Both the position numbers and the translations under genes were made by a program. From Flavobacterium sp. ACN6 (GTDB lineage Bacteria; Bacteroidota; Bacteroidia; Flavobacteriales; Flavobacteriaceae): 64,000 nucleotides of DNA. Within the stretch, counting starts at the first letter, position 1. Every line of letters begins with the position of its first letter. The notes below the pieces were generated by a model that was not told the DNA's origin, made no database searches, and worked only from the letters and a program-made list of their open reading frames with translations. Below are positions 52,634 to 61,626 of this stretch, piece by piece. The stretch is taken from contig NZ_MRCQ01000003.1 in assembly GCF_002304005.1 (NCBI RefSeq), forward strand, positions 124,001 to 188,000. The letters run 5' to 3'.

Positions 52634-53413
52634 TTATTGTGCTAATCCAATCAAGGCATCAACAGATGCTGATTCTGGAGTACTGTCGTAATTATCTTTA
52701 ATATCATTAAAATATTTCAAGGCATCTTCCTTTTGACCTAAAGCCAAAGCCGTTTTTCCAGCTTTTAATAAGAAACGAGGTGTAGTAAAGTCATTTTTGT
52801 TAGACTCAGCCGCTTTTACATAAAAATCAAGAGCTTCTTTTTGCTGATTTTTTTGAGAATAAGCATCACCTGTTGCACCTTTAGCCAAAGCAGTTAAAAT
52901 TACATCTTCAGATTTAAAATCACCTAAATATTTAATTGCCTCATCAAATTTACCAGTATTTAAATAAGCGATACCAGCGTAATAATTAGCTAAATTACCT
53001 GCATCTGTTCCAGAATATTCGTCAGCGATTTTAATAAATCCGAATTTACCTTCTGAACCGTTTAATGATAATTTGTATAATGAATCGCTAGAAACACCGT
53101 TTACAGCTTTTTCAAAATTTTGCTGCGCAACAAACATTTCACTAGCTGCTTCTTCTTGTTTTGGAGTTGCAACGAATTTTTGGTAAGCCAAATATCCAAT
53201 TGTAGCAACTGCAATACCTGCAACTAACCCAATAATGATTTTTTGATTTTTAGCCACCCAATCCTCAGTTTTTGAAGCTGTCTCATCTAATTTTGAGAAA
53301 ACACCAGCAGTAGTGCTGTCTTTTTCGTCAATAACTACCTGCGCTTCTTCGTTAACTTCTTTAACTTCCTTCTCTTTTGGTGTCTTATATCCTCTTTTAT
53401 TGTAAGTTGCCAT
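52634..53413 (-). CDS. TPR membrane protein (YfgM-like)
   Basis: The 259-residue protein has a polar N-terminus, one membrane segment (about 67-85, KIIIGLVAGIAVATIGYLAYQ) and periplasmic tetratricopeptide-type repeats (ANYYAGIAYLNTGKFDEAIKYLGDF, TGDAYSQKNQQKEALDFYVKAAE, GKTALALGQKEDALKYFNDI). The layout is that of YfgM-like proteins, which assist Sec-dependent export. It is upstream of ribH on the same strand and divergent from recF. Confidence 0.75.
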   Translation of the reverse strand: MATYNKRGYKTPKEKEVKEVNEEAQVVIDEKDSTTAGVFSKLDETASKTEDWVAKNQKIIIGLVAGIAVATIGYLAYQKFVATPKQEEAASEMFVAQQNFEKAVNGVSSDSLYKLSLNGSEGKFGFIKIADEYSGTDAGNLANYYAGIAYLNTGKFDEAIKYLGDFKSEDVILTALAKGATGDAYSQKNQQKEALDFYVKAAESNKNDFTTPRFLLKAGKTALALGQKEDALKYFNDIKDNYDSTPESASVDALIGLAQ

Positions 53414-53787
53414 TTAAAAATTATTTAGTGAACGGCAAAAATAAAATTTTTATTGAAACCGACGTAAAAAATTTCAATTTTATCACTATTTTAAAAAAAA
53501 TATTTTTGTTATTCAGCTGCCCTTTCGCGGAAGCAGTAAAATAAATCGGTTTCAAACCGCTCCCACGCCAATTATATCAATAATTTTCGATAATTTGCAC
53601 CCTCAAATTCAAAACGACTTTTTAAAAGCTAAAAATATTGTTTCGGCCAATGTTTTCGCAGATTGACACAGATTTTAAAGTTCTAAATAACAAATCCTTT
53701 TTAATCATTTTAATCTGTATCAGAAGAAAAAAACAAAAAATTGATACAAAATTTTAAACTTTATCTTTTATAAGGTCTTCTAAAAAA
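53414..53787. other. Divergent intergenic region upstream of recF and the TPR gene
   Basis: About 370 bases without a credible gene. It holds a motif TAATTTGCACC (near 53591) close to the -7 consensus in the direction of recF, and an inverted pair CAGATTGACACAGATTTTAA (53660-53679) with TTTTAATCATTTTAATCTGTA (53698-53719). The rest is AT-rich. Confidence 0.45.
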
Positions 53788-54867
53788 ATGCATTTAAACA
53801 AAATTTCATTATTCAATTATAAAAACTTTTCCGAAGCCAGTTTTGATTTCGATATCAAGATCAACTGTTTCGTGGGTAAAAACGGCATTGGAAAAACCAA
53901 TGTGCTTGATGCTATTTATCATTTAGCCTACGGAAAAAGTTATTTTAATCCGTTGGCGGTTCAAAATATCAAACATGGCGAAGAGTTTTTTGTGATTGAT
54001 GCCGAACTGGAAAAAAACGATCGTACAGAACAAATTGTCTGCAGTTTAAAAAAGGGACAGAAGAAAGTTTTAAAACGAAACGGAAAAGCTTACGATAAAT
54101 TTTCAGATCACATTGGATTTGTTCCGCTGGTAATTATTTCGCCAGCCGACCGAGATTTAATTATTGAAGGAAGCGAGACGCGCCGTAAATTTATGGACAG
54201 CGTTATTTCGCAGTTAGATTCTACTTATCTTCATCAGCTTATTCAATATCAAAAAGTAATTGTGCAGCGAAATGCACTTTTGAAGTATTTTGCCCTTAAT
54301 CATACTTTTGACAACGACACTTTGTCTATCTATAATGAACAATTGAATGAATATGGAAAATCGATTTTTGAAAAGAGAAAAGATTTCTTAGAACAATTTA
54401 TACCTATATTTAATACACACCATCAAGCAATAACAGGATCTGAAGAAAGCGTACAATTGGTTTACGAAAGTCATTTGTACCAAAAAGACTTACTAACGCT
54501 TTTGCAGGAAAGTATAAATAAAGACCGCGTGCTTCATTATACTACCGTCGGAATTCATAAAGATGATTTGTCTTTTGAAATTGATTCGCATCCAATAAAA
54601 AAATTCGGATCGCAGGGACAGCAGAAATCTTTTCTGATTGCTTTAAAGTTAGCTCAATTTGAGTTTTTGAAAAAACAGAGCGGCGTCAAACCTATTTTAC
54701 TTTTTGATGATATTTTTGATAAACTGGACGAAACCCGCGTAGCCAAAATTGTAGAAATGGTAAACAGCGAAACGTTTGGTCAGCTTTTTATTTCTGACAC
54801 GCACCCGGAACGAACAGAAGCGATTGTGAAATCGACACATCAGAGTTATAAAATATTTAATTTATAA
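53788..54867 (+). CDS. recF: DNA replication/repair protein RecF
   Basis: The 359-residue SMC-like ATPase has Walker A at residues 30-37 (GKNGIGKT), the ABC signature [18 protein letters not shown] and Walker [15 protein letters not shown]. It loads RecA at gaps. RecF is near full length (about 360). The following 158 bases hold an inverted repeat of the GCCAC type (54875-54991). Confidence 0.95.
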   Translation: MHLNKISLFNYKNFSEASFDFDIKINCFVGKNGIGKTNVLDAIYHLAYGKSYFNPLAVQNIKHGEEFFVIDAELEKNDRTEQIVCSLKKGQKKVLKRNGKAYDKFSDHIGFVPLVIISPADRDLIIEGSETRRKFMDSVISQLDSTYLHQLIQYQKVIVQRNALLKYFALNHTFDNDTLSIYNEQLNEYGKSIFEKRKDFLEQFIPIFNTHHQAITGSEESVQLVYESHLYQKDLLTLLQESINKDRVLHYTTVGIHKDDLSFEIDSHPIKKFGSQGQQKSFLIALKLAQFEFLKKQSGVKPILLFDDIFDKLDETRVAKIVEMVNSETFGQLFISDTHPERTEAIVKSTHQSYKIFNL

Positions 54868-54874
54868 AGTTTTT

Positions 54875-54991
54875 TTGCCACAAATTTCACGAATTTTCAC
54901 TAATTAAAAACTTTGACAAAGTTCAAAACTTTGGCAAAATTGAACGATAAGCAATTAAAAAATTAGTGTAAATTCGTGTAATTAGCGGCAA
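54875..54991. repeat. Inverted repeat of the TTGCCAC-AATTT-CAC type with a nested AACTTTGACAAAGTT element
   Basis: The left arm 54875-54905 and right arm 54961-54991 are approximate reverse complements. Between them lies 54908-54942, related to the palindrome at 31713-31746. The next intergenic region (55712-55872) has the same outer arms. Confidence 0.7.
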
Positions 54992-55025
54992 ACATAAAAA
55001 CAGCTTCAATCAAAAACATAGATAT

Positions 55026-55700
55026 ATGCTAACGAAAGAATCATTGCAATTTTTAGACGATTTAAAGAAAAACAACAATCGCGAATGGTTTCAGGAAAAC
55101 AAAAAGAGATACGAAGTCTTTAAAAAAGATTATCATCAATTGGTGAGTGATTTTTTGGATGTGATGAAACCGCTTGATCCTGCTTTAGAATTATTGGAAA
55201 TTAAAAACTGTACTTTTAGAATCAACCGTGATATTCGTTTTTCTAAAGATAAATCTCCTTACAAAGCTCATTTAGGCGTTTGGATGTCAACTGGAGCAAA
55301 AGGCGCAAATCGTGCAGGATATTATGTGCATATCGAAAAAGGCGCAAGTTTTATTGCCGGCGGATTTTATTCTCCTGAATCTGAAGATTTGAAAAAAGTT
55401 CGTAAAGAAATTGCATTTTTCCAGGATGATTTGGAAGAAATTTTAAACAACAAAGATTTCAAGAAAGAATTTGGGAATTTAGATATAAACGAAAACAATT
55501 CGCTTAAAAGTATGCCTCGCGGTTATGAAAAAGACCATCCTGCAATTGAATTCTTAAAATTGAAAAGTTATACTGCAACTCAAGTATATGATATTTCTGA
55601 AGTAACCAAAAAAGATTTTGTTTCTAAAATGAGTCAAAAACTGATTGCCTTAAAACCTTTGAATGATTTTATTAATCGCGCCTTAGAAACTGAGGAATAA
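55026..55700 (+). CDS. DUF2461 protein
   Basis: The 224-residue protein matches the DUF2461 pattern: LTKESLQFLDDLKKNNNREWFQENKKRYE, FRINRDIRFSKDKSPYKAHLGVWMS, and YYVHIEKGASFIAGGFYSPESEDLKKVRKEI. It is a soluble protein of unknown function that is widespread in bacteria. It has its own upstream region after recF and no obvious partner. Confidence 0.88.
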   Translation: MLTKESLQFLDDLKKNNNREWFQENKKRYEVFKKDYHQLVSDFLDVMKPLDPALELLEIKNCTFRINRDIRFSKDKSPYKAHLGVWMSTGAKGANRAGYYVHIEKGASFIAGGFYSPESEDLKKVRKEIAFFQDDLEEILNNKDFKKEFGNLDINENNSLKSMPRGYEKDHPAIEFLKLKSYTATQVYDISEVTKKDFVSKMSQKLIALKPLNDFINRALETEE

Positions 55701-55711
55701 AAAAGATAAAA

Positions 55712-55872
55712 TTGCCACGAATTTCACAAATTGACACGAATTCATTTTATCTGCCACAGATTAAAGAGATAAGGTGATTTTTTTCGCCACGACCCGAGCG
55801 ATAGCGAACGGACGAATTAATTACACAAATTTTCACTAATTAATTAGTGTCAATTCGTGAAATTCGTGGCAA
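55712..55872. repeat. Nested inverted repeats (TTGCCACGAATTTCAC family) with a GACCCGAGCG unit inside
   Basis: The outer arms 55712-55742 and 55842-55872 are reverse complements with about three mismatches in 31. Inside are CTGCCACAGATTAAAGAG, a smaller inverted pair and a 26-base unit at 55791-55816 that is also found in dapB at 44451-44476 (24 of 26 identical). The region extends to about 55917 with a related AATCTGTGAC sequence. Confidence 0.8.
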
Positions 55873-55926
55873 CATTAAGACGAATCCTTTTAATCTTTTT
55901 AATCTGTGACAAAAAATAATAACTGA

Positions 55927-56967
55927 ATGAAAAGAAAAATACTTTTTCTTGGAGAATCTTACCGCGCCGATGCTATCACTTGGATGAAAGGCTTGAAAGA
56001 ATTTGGCGATTTTGAAATTATCACTTGGGAACTTCAAACGGCAAACAATCAAAGATTTAAACGTATTTTAGAATATTTATTCGCTCCCATTGCTATTCGA
56101 AAAATCATTAAAAAAGAAAAGCCAGATATGGTTATTGCCGAAAGAACTACAAGTTATGGTTTTCTTGCTGCAATATCTGGTTCTAAAACCATTGCAATCG
56201 CACAGCAAGGCCGAACGGATTTATGGCCGGAAGACTCTATTCTATATCCTTTTAAAAAATTCATTCAGAAATACGCTTTCAAAAAAGCACATTTAATTCA
56301 CGCATGGGGTCCAGTCATGACAATTCACATGAGAGAAATTGATGTTGATATGAATAAAGTTCTGGTTATGCCTAAAGGAATTGATTTATCGCTTTTTTCT
56401 CCTTCAATAAATAATTCAAATAAAATTGAAGCAATTGTAACACGTTCGCTTCAACCCGAATACCGACACGATTCCATTTTAAAAGCTTTTGGAATTTTAC
56501 ATCAAAAAGGAATCGATTTTACCTTAACGATTGTTGGAGACGGAACCCGATTGCAGTTTTTAAAAGATTTAGCCAAAGATTTACAAATCGAAAGCAAAGT
56601 TATTTTTACAGGAAGAATTCCGAATACAGAACTCCCACAATTATTGCAGCAATCGAATATTTACATAAGCATGCCTATTACCGAAGGTGTTTCGGCTTCT
56701 TTGTTTGAAGCAATGGCTTGCAATTGTTATCCTGTAGTTTCTAATATTCCGGGAAATCAAAGCTGGATTACGCATCGAGAAAACGGACAATTAATTGAAG
56801 TTGATAATATCGAAATGTTAGCCGAAGAATTAATTTGGTCTTTTGAAAATTCTGAATCTCGAAATCAGGCAATTATTCGAAATAGAAAATTTGTGGAAGA
56901 AAATGCTAGTTATGATATTAATATGAAGGTTATTGCAGAGAAATATCATGAGTTGTTTTCAAAATAA
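55927..56967 (+). CDS. Glycosyltransferase family 4 protein
   Basis: The 346-residue protein has an N-terminal glycosyltransferase half (MKRKILFLGESYRADAITWMKGL) and a C-terminal GT1/GT4-type Rossmann half (about 165-335), with IVTRSLQPEYRHDSILKAF, LTIVGDGTRLQFLKDL, VIFTGRIPNTELPQLLQQSNIYISMPITEGVSASLFEAMAC and the E-x7-E motif in EGVSASLFEAMA. The donor and acceptor are unknown. It may modify a surface polysaccharide or lipid. It is followed by an inverted repeat (56971-57047) and then murB. Confidence 0.85.
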   Translation: MKRKILFLGESYRADAITWMKGLKEFGDFEIITWELQTANNQRFKRILEYLFAPIAIRKIIKKEKPDMVIAERTTSYGFLAAISGSKTIAIAQQGRTDLWPEDSILYPFKKFIQKYAFKKAHLIHAWGPVMTIHMREIDVDMNKVLVMPKGIDLSLFSPSINNSNKIEAIVTRSLQPEYRHDSILKAFGILHQKGIDFTLTIVGDGTRLQFLKDLAKDLQIESKVIFTGRIPNTELPQLLQQSNIYISMPITEGVSASLFEAMACNCYPVVSNIPGNQSWITHRENGQLIEVDNIEMLAEELIWSFENSESRNQAIIRNRKFVEENASYDINMKVIAEKYHELFSK

Positions 56968-56970
56968 TGA

Positions 56971-57047
56971 ACCGCAAAGCTCGCAAAAGGTTTACGCTAT
57001 GAACGCTAAGCTTTGCGAACTTTGGGCAAACTTTGTGCCTTTGCGGT
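56971..57047. repeat. Inverted repeat of the ACCGCAAAG...CTTTGCGGT family
   Basis: ACCGCAAAG (56971-56979) pairs with CTTTGCGGT (57039-57047), with further inverted pieces (GCTCGCAAAAGG, AAGCTTTGCGAACTTTG) inside. It is a second copy of the element at 26148-26272. Confidence 0.7.
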
Positions 57048-57102
57048 AAAAACAAAAATTATAATTCATACTTTTGAACTCAGATTTAAAAGCCTTTTAT
57101 TT

Positions 57103-58116
57103 ATGGAAATCCAATCCAATTTTTCTTTAAAAAACTATAACACTTTTGGTATTGAAGCCAAAGCCAAACAATTTGTAGCTGTTCATTCTGTTGAAGAATT
57201 GAAAACAATTTTAGAAGAAAACAAAAACCAGAAAAAATTTATTTTAGGAGGTGGCAGCAATATGCTTTTGACCAAAGATATTGAAGCTCTTGTTATTCAT
57301 ATCGACTTAAAAGGCAAAAAGATAATTAAAGAAGATGACGATTTTGTATGGGTTGAAAGTCAGGCTGGAGAAACTTGGCATGATTTCGTTCTTTATACTA
57401 TCGACAATAATTTTGGCGGATTAGAAAATATGTCGCTGATTCCTGGAAATGTAGGCACAACTCCAGTTCAGAATATTGGCGCTTACGGAACTGAAATTAA
57501 AGATACTTTTGTTTCGTGCGAAGCTATGAATATTGATACTCAGGAAATAAAAACGTTCATAAATACTGAATGTAATTTTGGTTACCGCGAAAGTATTTTC
57601 AAACATGAAGTTAAAAATCAATTTATTATTACTTCGGTTGTTTTTAAATTAACCAAACGAAATCATAAAATCAATACTTCGTACGGGGATATTTTGGCAG
57701 AATTGGCTAAAAACAACATTTCAGAACCCACATTAAAAGACGTGAGTAATGCTGTTATCGCGATTAGACAAAGCAAATTACCAGATCCTAAAGAACTAGG
57801 AAACAGCGGCAGTTTTTTTAAGAATCCAATTTTATTAAAATCTGATTTCGAAAAAATCCATCAGAAATTTCCAGAAATGAAATTTTACGAAGTTTCTCCA
57901 ACCGAAGTAAAGGTTCCTGCAGGATGGCTTATTGAACAGGCAGGTTTTAAAGGAAAACGTTTTGGTGACGCTGGAGTTCATAAAAACCAAGCCTTGGTTT
58001 TGGTAAACTATGGTAATGCAACAGGACAAGAAATTCTCGCCGTTTCTAAAGAAGTTCAAAAAACTGTTTTTGAAAAATTCGGCATTTCTATTGAAGCAGA
58101 AGTGAATGTCATTTAA
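57103..58116 (+). CDS. murB: UDP-N-acetylenolpyruvoylglucosamine reductase
   Basis: I use the ATG at 57103 (MEIQSNFSLKNYNTFGIEAK); the longer frame upstream runs through the repeat. The 337-residue FAD enzyme has NYNTFGIEAKAK, FILGGGSNMLLTKD, SLIPGNVGTTPVQNIGAYGTEI, YRESIFK, GNSGSFFKNP (active-site Ser) and VPAGWLIEQAGFKGKRFGDAGVHKNQALVLVN. It is type I in length. It catalyses the second committed step of peptidoglycan synthesis in the cytoplasm. Confidence 0.96.
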   Translation: MEIQSNFSLKNYNTFGIEAKAKQFVAVHSVEELKTILEENKNQKKFILGGGSNMLLTKDIEALVIHIDLKGKKIIKEDDDFVWVESQAGETWHDFVLYTIDNNFGGLENMSLIPGNVGTTPVQNIGAYGTEIKDTFVSCEAMNIDTQEIKTFINTECNFGYRESIFKHEVKNQFIITSVVFKLTKRNHKINTSYGDILAELAKNNISEPTLKDVSNAVIAIRQSKLPDPKELGNSGSFFKNPILLKSDFEKIHQKFPEMKFYEVSPTEVKVPAGWLIEQAGFKGKRFGDAGVHKNQALVLVNYGNATGQEILAVSKEVQKTVFEKFGISIEAEVNVI

Positions 58117-58142
58117 AGTTTTATTTAACCATTTTCTTTTTA

Positions 58143-58652
58143 ATGAAAAAGCTTAACTTCAAAGTAATCATAATGCAAGTACTTGGACTCATTCTTCTGA
58201 TTCATGGAATATTGCAATTACGATTTTATACCGTAGCCGAAAAATTTATCTGCGCTGTAAATCATTTTCAGGACAAAAGTTCAGAATGCTGGAACAGATT
58301 ATTTCCTGCCAAAGAAGATATTTTTAATTTTTGGCCTAGTATTTATATCTGGATTTTTTTAGGATTTTTGTCTGGAATTATTTTGGTTTCTTTTCTAAAT
58401 TGGAAAAATAAGCTTTCACCTCTAAACACGATTTTAGCCGCGATAGTGATGTATATTATAATGCGATTTAAATTTTTTAGAAAAGGAATATTATCTCGTT
58501 TATTTGACTCTTTTTTATCTGTCTTTTCAGATGATTTTAAATTGCAATTTATCATTGGCGGAGTTCTTTCCGCTTTGATTGGAATTTTAATTTTATGGTT
58601 AAGCGTTAAACCTGTTTTTTTTAATCCGAAAGAAGAAGAAAACCCAGATTAA
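58143..58652 (+). CDS. Small membrane protein of unknown function
   Basis: The 169-residue protein has about four membrane segments: VIIMQVLGLILLIHGILQLRF, WPSIYIWIFLGFLSGIILVSFL, the segment LNTILAAIVMYIIMRF and FIIGGVLSALIGILILWLSV. A loop between the first two contains two Cys (FICAVNHFQDKSSECWNR). No family is recognised. It lies 26 bases after murB and one base before the GNAT gene, so they are likely co-transcribed. Confidence 0.65.
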   Translation: MKKLNFKVIIMQVLGLILLIHGILQLRFYTVAEKFICAVNHFQDKSSECWNRLFPAKEDIFNFWPSIYIWIFLGFLSGIILVSFLNWKNKLSPLNTILAAIVMYIIMRFKFFRKGILSRLFDSFLSVFSDDFKLQFIIGGVLSALIGILILWLSVKPVFFNPKEEENPD

Positions 58653-58653
58653 A

Positions 58654-59121
58654 ATGACAGAACTCATCTCTATAAAAATTACAAATCCAAACAATGAAAA
58701 AGTTTTAGGAATCGTCGACGAATTATCAGCAAATCTTTATCTTCGTTTTGGAAGCGATGGAAAAAATTCTTTTACAGATTGGGAATACAACAATTCTAAT
58801 TTTGTATTTGTTACTGCAGAAATTGAAGACGAAATTGTTGGCTGCGGGGCAATCAGACCAATTGATGCAAACGCTGGCGAAGTGAAAAGAATGTATTCAA
58901 AATATCCTGGAAAGAAAATTGGACAGACGATTTTAGCTTTTTTAGAAAATAAAGCAAAAGAAATTGGATACACCAATTTAGTTTTAGAAACGAGGCTGAA
59001 AAATGACATGGCTATTCAATTTTATCAAAAGCAAGGATATAATGTAATTCCAAATTACGGAAAATATATAGATCGTCCAGAAGCAATTTGTCTTGGAAAA
59101 TCTTTAAATAGACTCATATAA
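58654..59121 (+). CDS. GNAT-family N-acetyltransferase
   Basis: The 155-residue protein has the GNAT core: VFVTAEIEDEIVGCGAIRPIDANAGEVKRMYSKYPGKKIGQTILAFLENKAKEIGYTNLVLETRLKNDMAIQFYQKQGYNVIPNYG in order, with beta4 (GEVKRMYS) and the acetyl-CoA loop PGKKIGQTI. The usual R/Q-x-x-G-x-G/A loop is present as PGKKIG. Substrate is unknown. The stop codon overlaps the next ATG by one base (59121). Confidence 0.85.
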   Translation: MTELISIKITNPNNEKVLGIVDELSANLYLRFGSDGKNSFTDWEYNNSNFVFVTAEIEDEIVGCGAIRPIDANAGEVKRMYSKYPGKKIGQTILAFLENKAKEIGYTNLVLETRLKNDMAIQFYQKQGYNVIPNYGKYIDRPEAICLGKSLNRLI

Positions 59122-59735
59122 TGTATACACCAGATTTATACAAAAATGAAAATCCTGAAGAAATCAGAACTTTTTTGAAAGAAAACAGTTTCGGAATTCT
59201 GATTAATCAGACTAACGGAAAATTATTTGCGACGCATATTCCGATTGAGCTTGAAATAAATGCTGACGGAAAGGAAATACTTCAGGGCCATATTTCTAAA
59301 CTGAATCCTCAGGCAGAAGGTTTCAGAGAAAACGATCAGGTTTTGGCGGTTTTTAATGGTCCGCATAGTTACATTTCCTCTTCTTGGTACGATCACGAAA
59401 ATGTACCAACATGGAATTACATAGCTGTGCATGTTTACGGAAGGATCAAAATTGTAGATTATGACACTTCTGTAGAACAGTTAAAAAAGTTAGTAGATAA
59501 ATACGAAGCTAATTCTCAAAACCCTGTTCGAGTTGAAGATTTATCTGAAAAAACAATGCGTGAAGCACGAGGGATTTTTGGTTTTGAAATAGAAATTGAA
59601 AAAATTCAAGCCACAAAAAAACTTTCACAAAACCGCGACGATCATAATTACAGCAATATTATTCATGAATTAGAGAAAACTGAAAACCCTCAGTCTATTG
59701 CCGTTGCAAAAGAAATGTCGAAATGCCGAAAGTAA
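59121..59735 (+). CDS. PaiB-type FMN-binding negative transcriptional regulator
   Basis: The 204-residue protein has the PaiB/pyridoxamine-oxidase-like fold: MYTPDLYKNENPEEIRTFLKENSFGILINQ, ATHIPIEL, then LAVFNGPHSYISSSWYDHENVPTWNYIAVHVYGRI, a region that binds FMN, and MREARGIFGFEIEIEKIQATKKLSQNR. PaiB members are thought to regulate or to act as flavin oxidoreductases. It overlaps the GNAT gene by a base; PaiA (an acetyltransferase) and PaiB are adjacent in other bacteria too, so the pair may be functional. Confidence 0.88.
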   Translation: MYTPDLYKNENPEEIRTFLKENSFGILINQTNGKLFATHIPIELEINADGKEILQGHISKLNPQAEGFRENDQVLAVFNGPHSYISSSWYDHENVPTWNYIAVHVYGRIKIVDYDTSVEQLKKLVDKYEANSQNPVRVEDLSEKTMREARGIFGFEIEIEKIQATKKLSQNRDDHNYSNIIHELEKTENPQSIAVAKEMSKCRK

Positions 59736-59818
59736 ATTGGCTTTAATCATTGGAAATTACTAATTCATAACTACATTTGTTCTCGCAAATTTCAGATATT
59801 AACAGACATTAAAACTAT

Positions 59819-60925
59819 ATGCTTATAACTTTATTTTACTTTTTTATTGCTATTGTTTTTATTCAACTTTTCTATTATTTAGGAATTTTTGGAAAATTTG
59901 CTTTTGGTAAGCCTCAAGAAATTACGCAAAAAAAACTTCCTGTTTCTGTAGTTGTCTGCGCTAAAAATGAAGAAGAGAATGTGAAAAAATACATTCCGAT
60001 TTTAGCACAGCAGGATTATCCCGATTTTGAAATTGTCTTAATTGACGACGCATCAAGCGATGAAACTTTGGAAGTATTTGAAGAATTTGAAAAAGAGTTC
60101 CCAAATATCCGTTTGGTAAAAGTTGAAAATAATGAGGCTTTTTGGGGAAATAAAAAATACGCCCTGACACTCGGAATTAAAGCTGCCAAAAAAGATTATT
60201 TATTGTTTACAGATGCAGACTGTTACCCAACGTCTAAAGATTGGATTACTGCCATGACTTCGAAGTTTACTATGAACAAAACAATTGTCTTAGGTTACGG
60301 AGGTTATGAAAAAGTAGAAAATTCGTTTTTAAATAAGATTATTCGCTTTGAAACTGTTTTAACTGCAATTCAATATTTTTCATGGGCAAAATTGGGACTT
60401 CCGTACATGGGTGTCGGAAGAAATTTAGCCTATAAAAAAGAAGAGTTTTTTAATGTAAATGGCTTTATCGATCATATACAGGTTCGTTCTGGTGATGACG
60501 ATTTATTTATTAATCAAGCGGCAAATAAAGAAAATACTACTATTTCTTATACCCCGGAAAGTTTTACCTATTCAAAACCAAAAAGAACGTACAAAGAATG
60601 GTTTACCCAAAAAAGAAGACATATCTCTACTGCAGAACATTATAAGTTTTTTGACAAGATGCAACTGGGATTATTCTTTATCTCACAATTATTCTTCTTT
60701 TTATTAGTTATAATTCTGCTGGCTTTTCAATTTCAATGGATTGCCGTATTAGCAATTTTAGCCACACGTTACACCGTTGTTTGGACAGTAGTTGGATGTT
60801 CAGCTGGAAAACTGAAAGAAAATGACCTTAAAATTTGGTTTCCAGTGGTTGAAGTAGCACTTATATTAACGCAAATTAATATCTTTATAACTAATATCTT
60901 TTCAAAACCGGTATATTGGAAATAA
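59819..60925 (+). CDS. Glycosyltransferase family 2 membrane protein
   Basis: The 368-residue protein has an N-terminal membrane segment (1-30), a GT-A domain (about 40-260) with VVVCAKNEEENVKKYIPIL, LIDDASSDETL (DDA for donor binding), TDADCYPTSKDWI (the DxD metal motif) and a QxxRR-like segment TQKRRHISTAEHY, then two C-terminal membrane segments. It acts on the cytoplasmic face and may be processive. The acceptor is unknown. It overlaps the sigma factor gene (60916) by 10 bases. Confidence 0.85.
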   Translation: MLITLFYFFIAIVFIQLFYYLGIFGKFAFGKPQEITQKKLPVSVVVCAKNEEENVKKYIPILAQQDYPDFEIVLIDDASSDETLEVFEEFEKEFPNIRLVKVENNEAFWGNKKYALTLGIKAAKKDYLLFTDADCYPTSKDWITAMTSKFTMNKTIVLGYGGYEKVENSFLNKIIRFETVLTAIQYFSWAKLGLPYMGVGRNLAYKKEEFFNVNGFIDHIQVRSGDDDLFINQAANKENTTISYTPESFTYSKPKRTYKEWFTQKRRHISTAEHYKFFDKMQLGLFFISQLFFFLLVIILLAFQFQWIAVLAILATRYTVVWTVVGCSAGKLKENDLKIWFPVVEVALILTQINIFITNIFSKPVYWK

Positions 60926-61467
60926 ATTCTAAAATAGAAAAAGCAAAAAAAGGCGATCAGATCGCCTTTACTTTTTTATTAGATCATTATTGGAATGAGG
61001 TGTATGCTTTTATGCTCAAACGCACCGAAAATGAAACCACCGCAGAAGACATTACCATTGAAACTTTCTCTAAAGCTTTTGACAAAATAGGATCTTACAA
61101 TCCTGAATTTCAATTCAACACCTGGCTGATTGCTATTGCAAAAAATGTTTACATTGATTTATTACGAAAAAAGAAAACCAATCTTTTTATAGAAATCACA
61201 GATAACGAAGACCAGCAGGCATACAATATAGCCGACCCAACTCCATCTGCAGAAGATGCTTTAATTAAAGAACAGAATCTTTCCCGTCTGCTTTTGTGCA
61301 TTAAAGAACTCAAACCTCACTACCAAGAAGTAATTCAGCTTCGTTATTTTCAAGAAATGTCTTATCAGGAAATTGCGGTTAAGATAGATGAACCTCTGAG
61401 CAGTGTAAAAGTTAAACTTCTGCGCGCAAAAAAATTATTGGCAGAAATTATCGAACGTAATAGATAA
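60916..61467 (+). CDS. Sigma-70 family (ECF) RNA polymerase sigma factor
   Basis: From the TTG at 60916 (10 bases inside the preceding glycosyltransferase gene) the 183-residue protein has region 2 (about 15-80: AFTFLLDHYWNEVYAFMLKRTENETTAEDITIETFSKAF) and region 4 (about 120-175: LKPHYQEVIQLRYFQEMSYQEIAVKIDEPLSSVKVKLLRAKKLLAE). No anti-sigma gene is seen nearby. It is probably translated by coupling with the glycosyltransferase. Confidence 0.88.
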   Translation: MEINSKIEKAKKGDQIAFTFLLDHYWNEVYAFMLKRTENETTAEDITIETFSKAFDKIGSYNPEFQFNTWLIAIAKNVYIDLLRKKKTNLFIEITDNEDQQAYNIADPTPSAEDALIKEQNLSRLLLCIKELKPHYQEVIQLRYFQEMSYQEIAVKIDEPLSSVKVKLLRAKKLLAEIIERNR

Positions 61468-61626
61468 TTTATTATCTTTAATCAAAGAATAATATACTAT
61501 TCGTATTTTTATTCTTAAAAAACAAGTATTACCACACTAAAACTACAACTATTGCGTTGTTAGCTCCAACCCTAAACCTTTTTATGCGTATGATTTAAAG
61601 TTACTTAACCTTAAAACCCAAAAATT

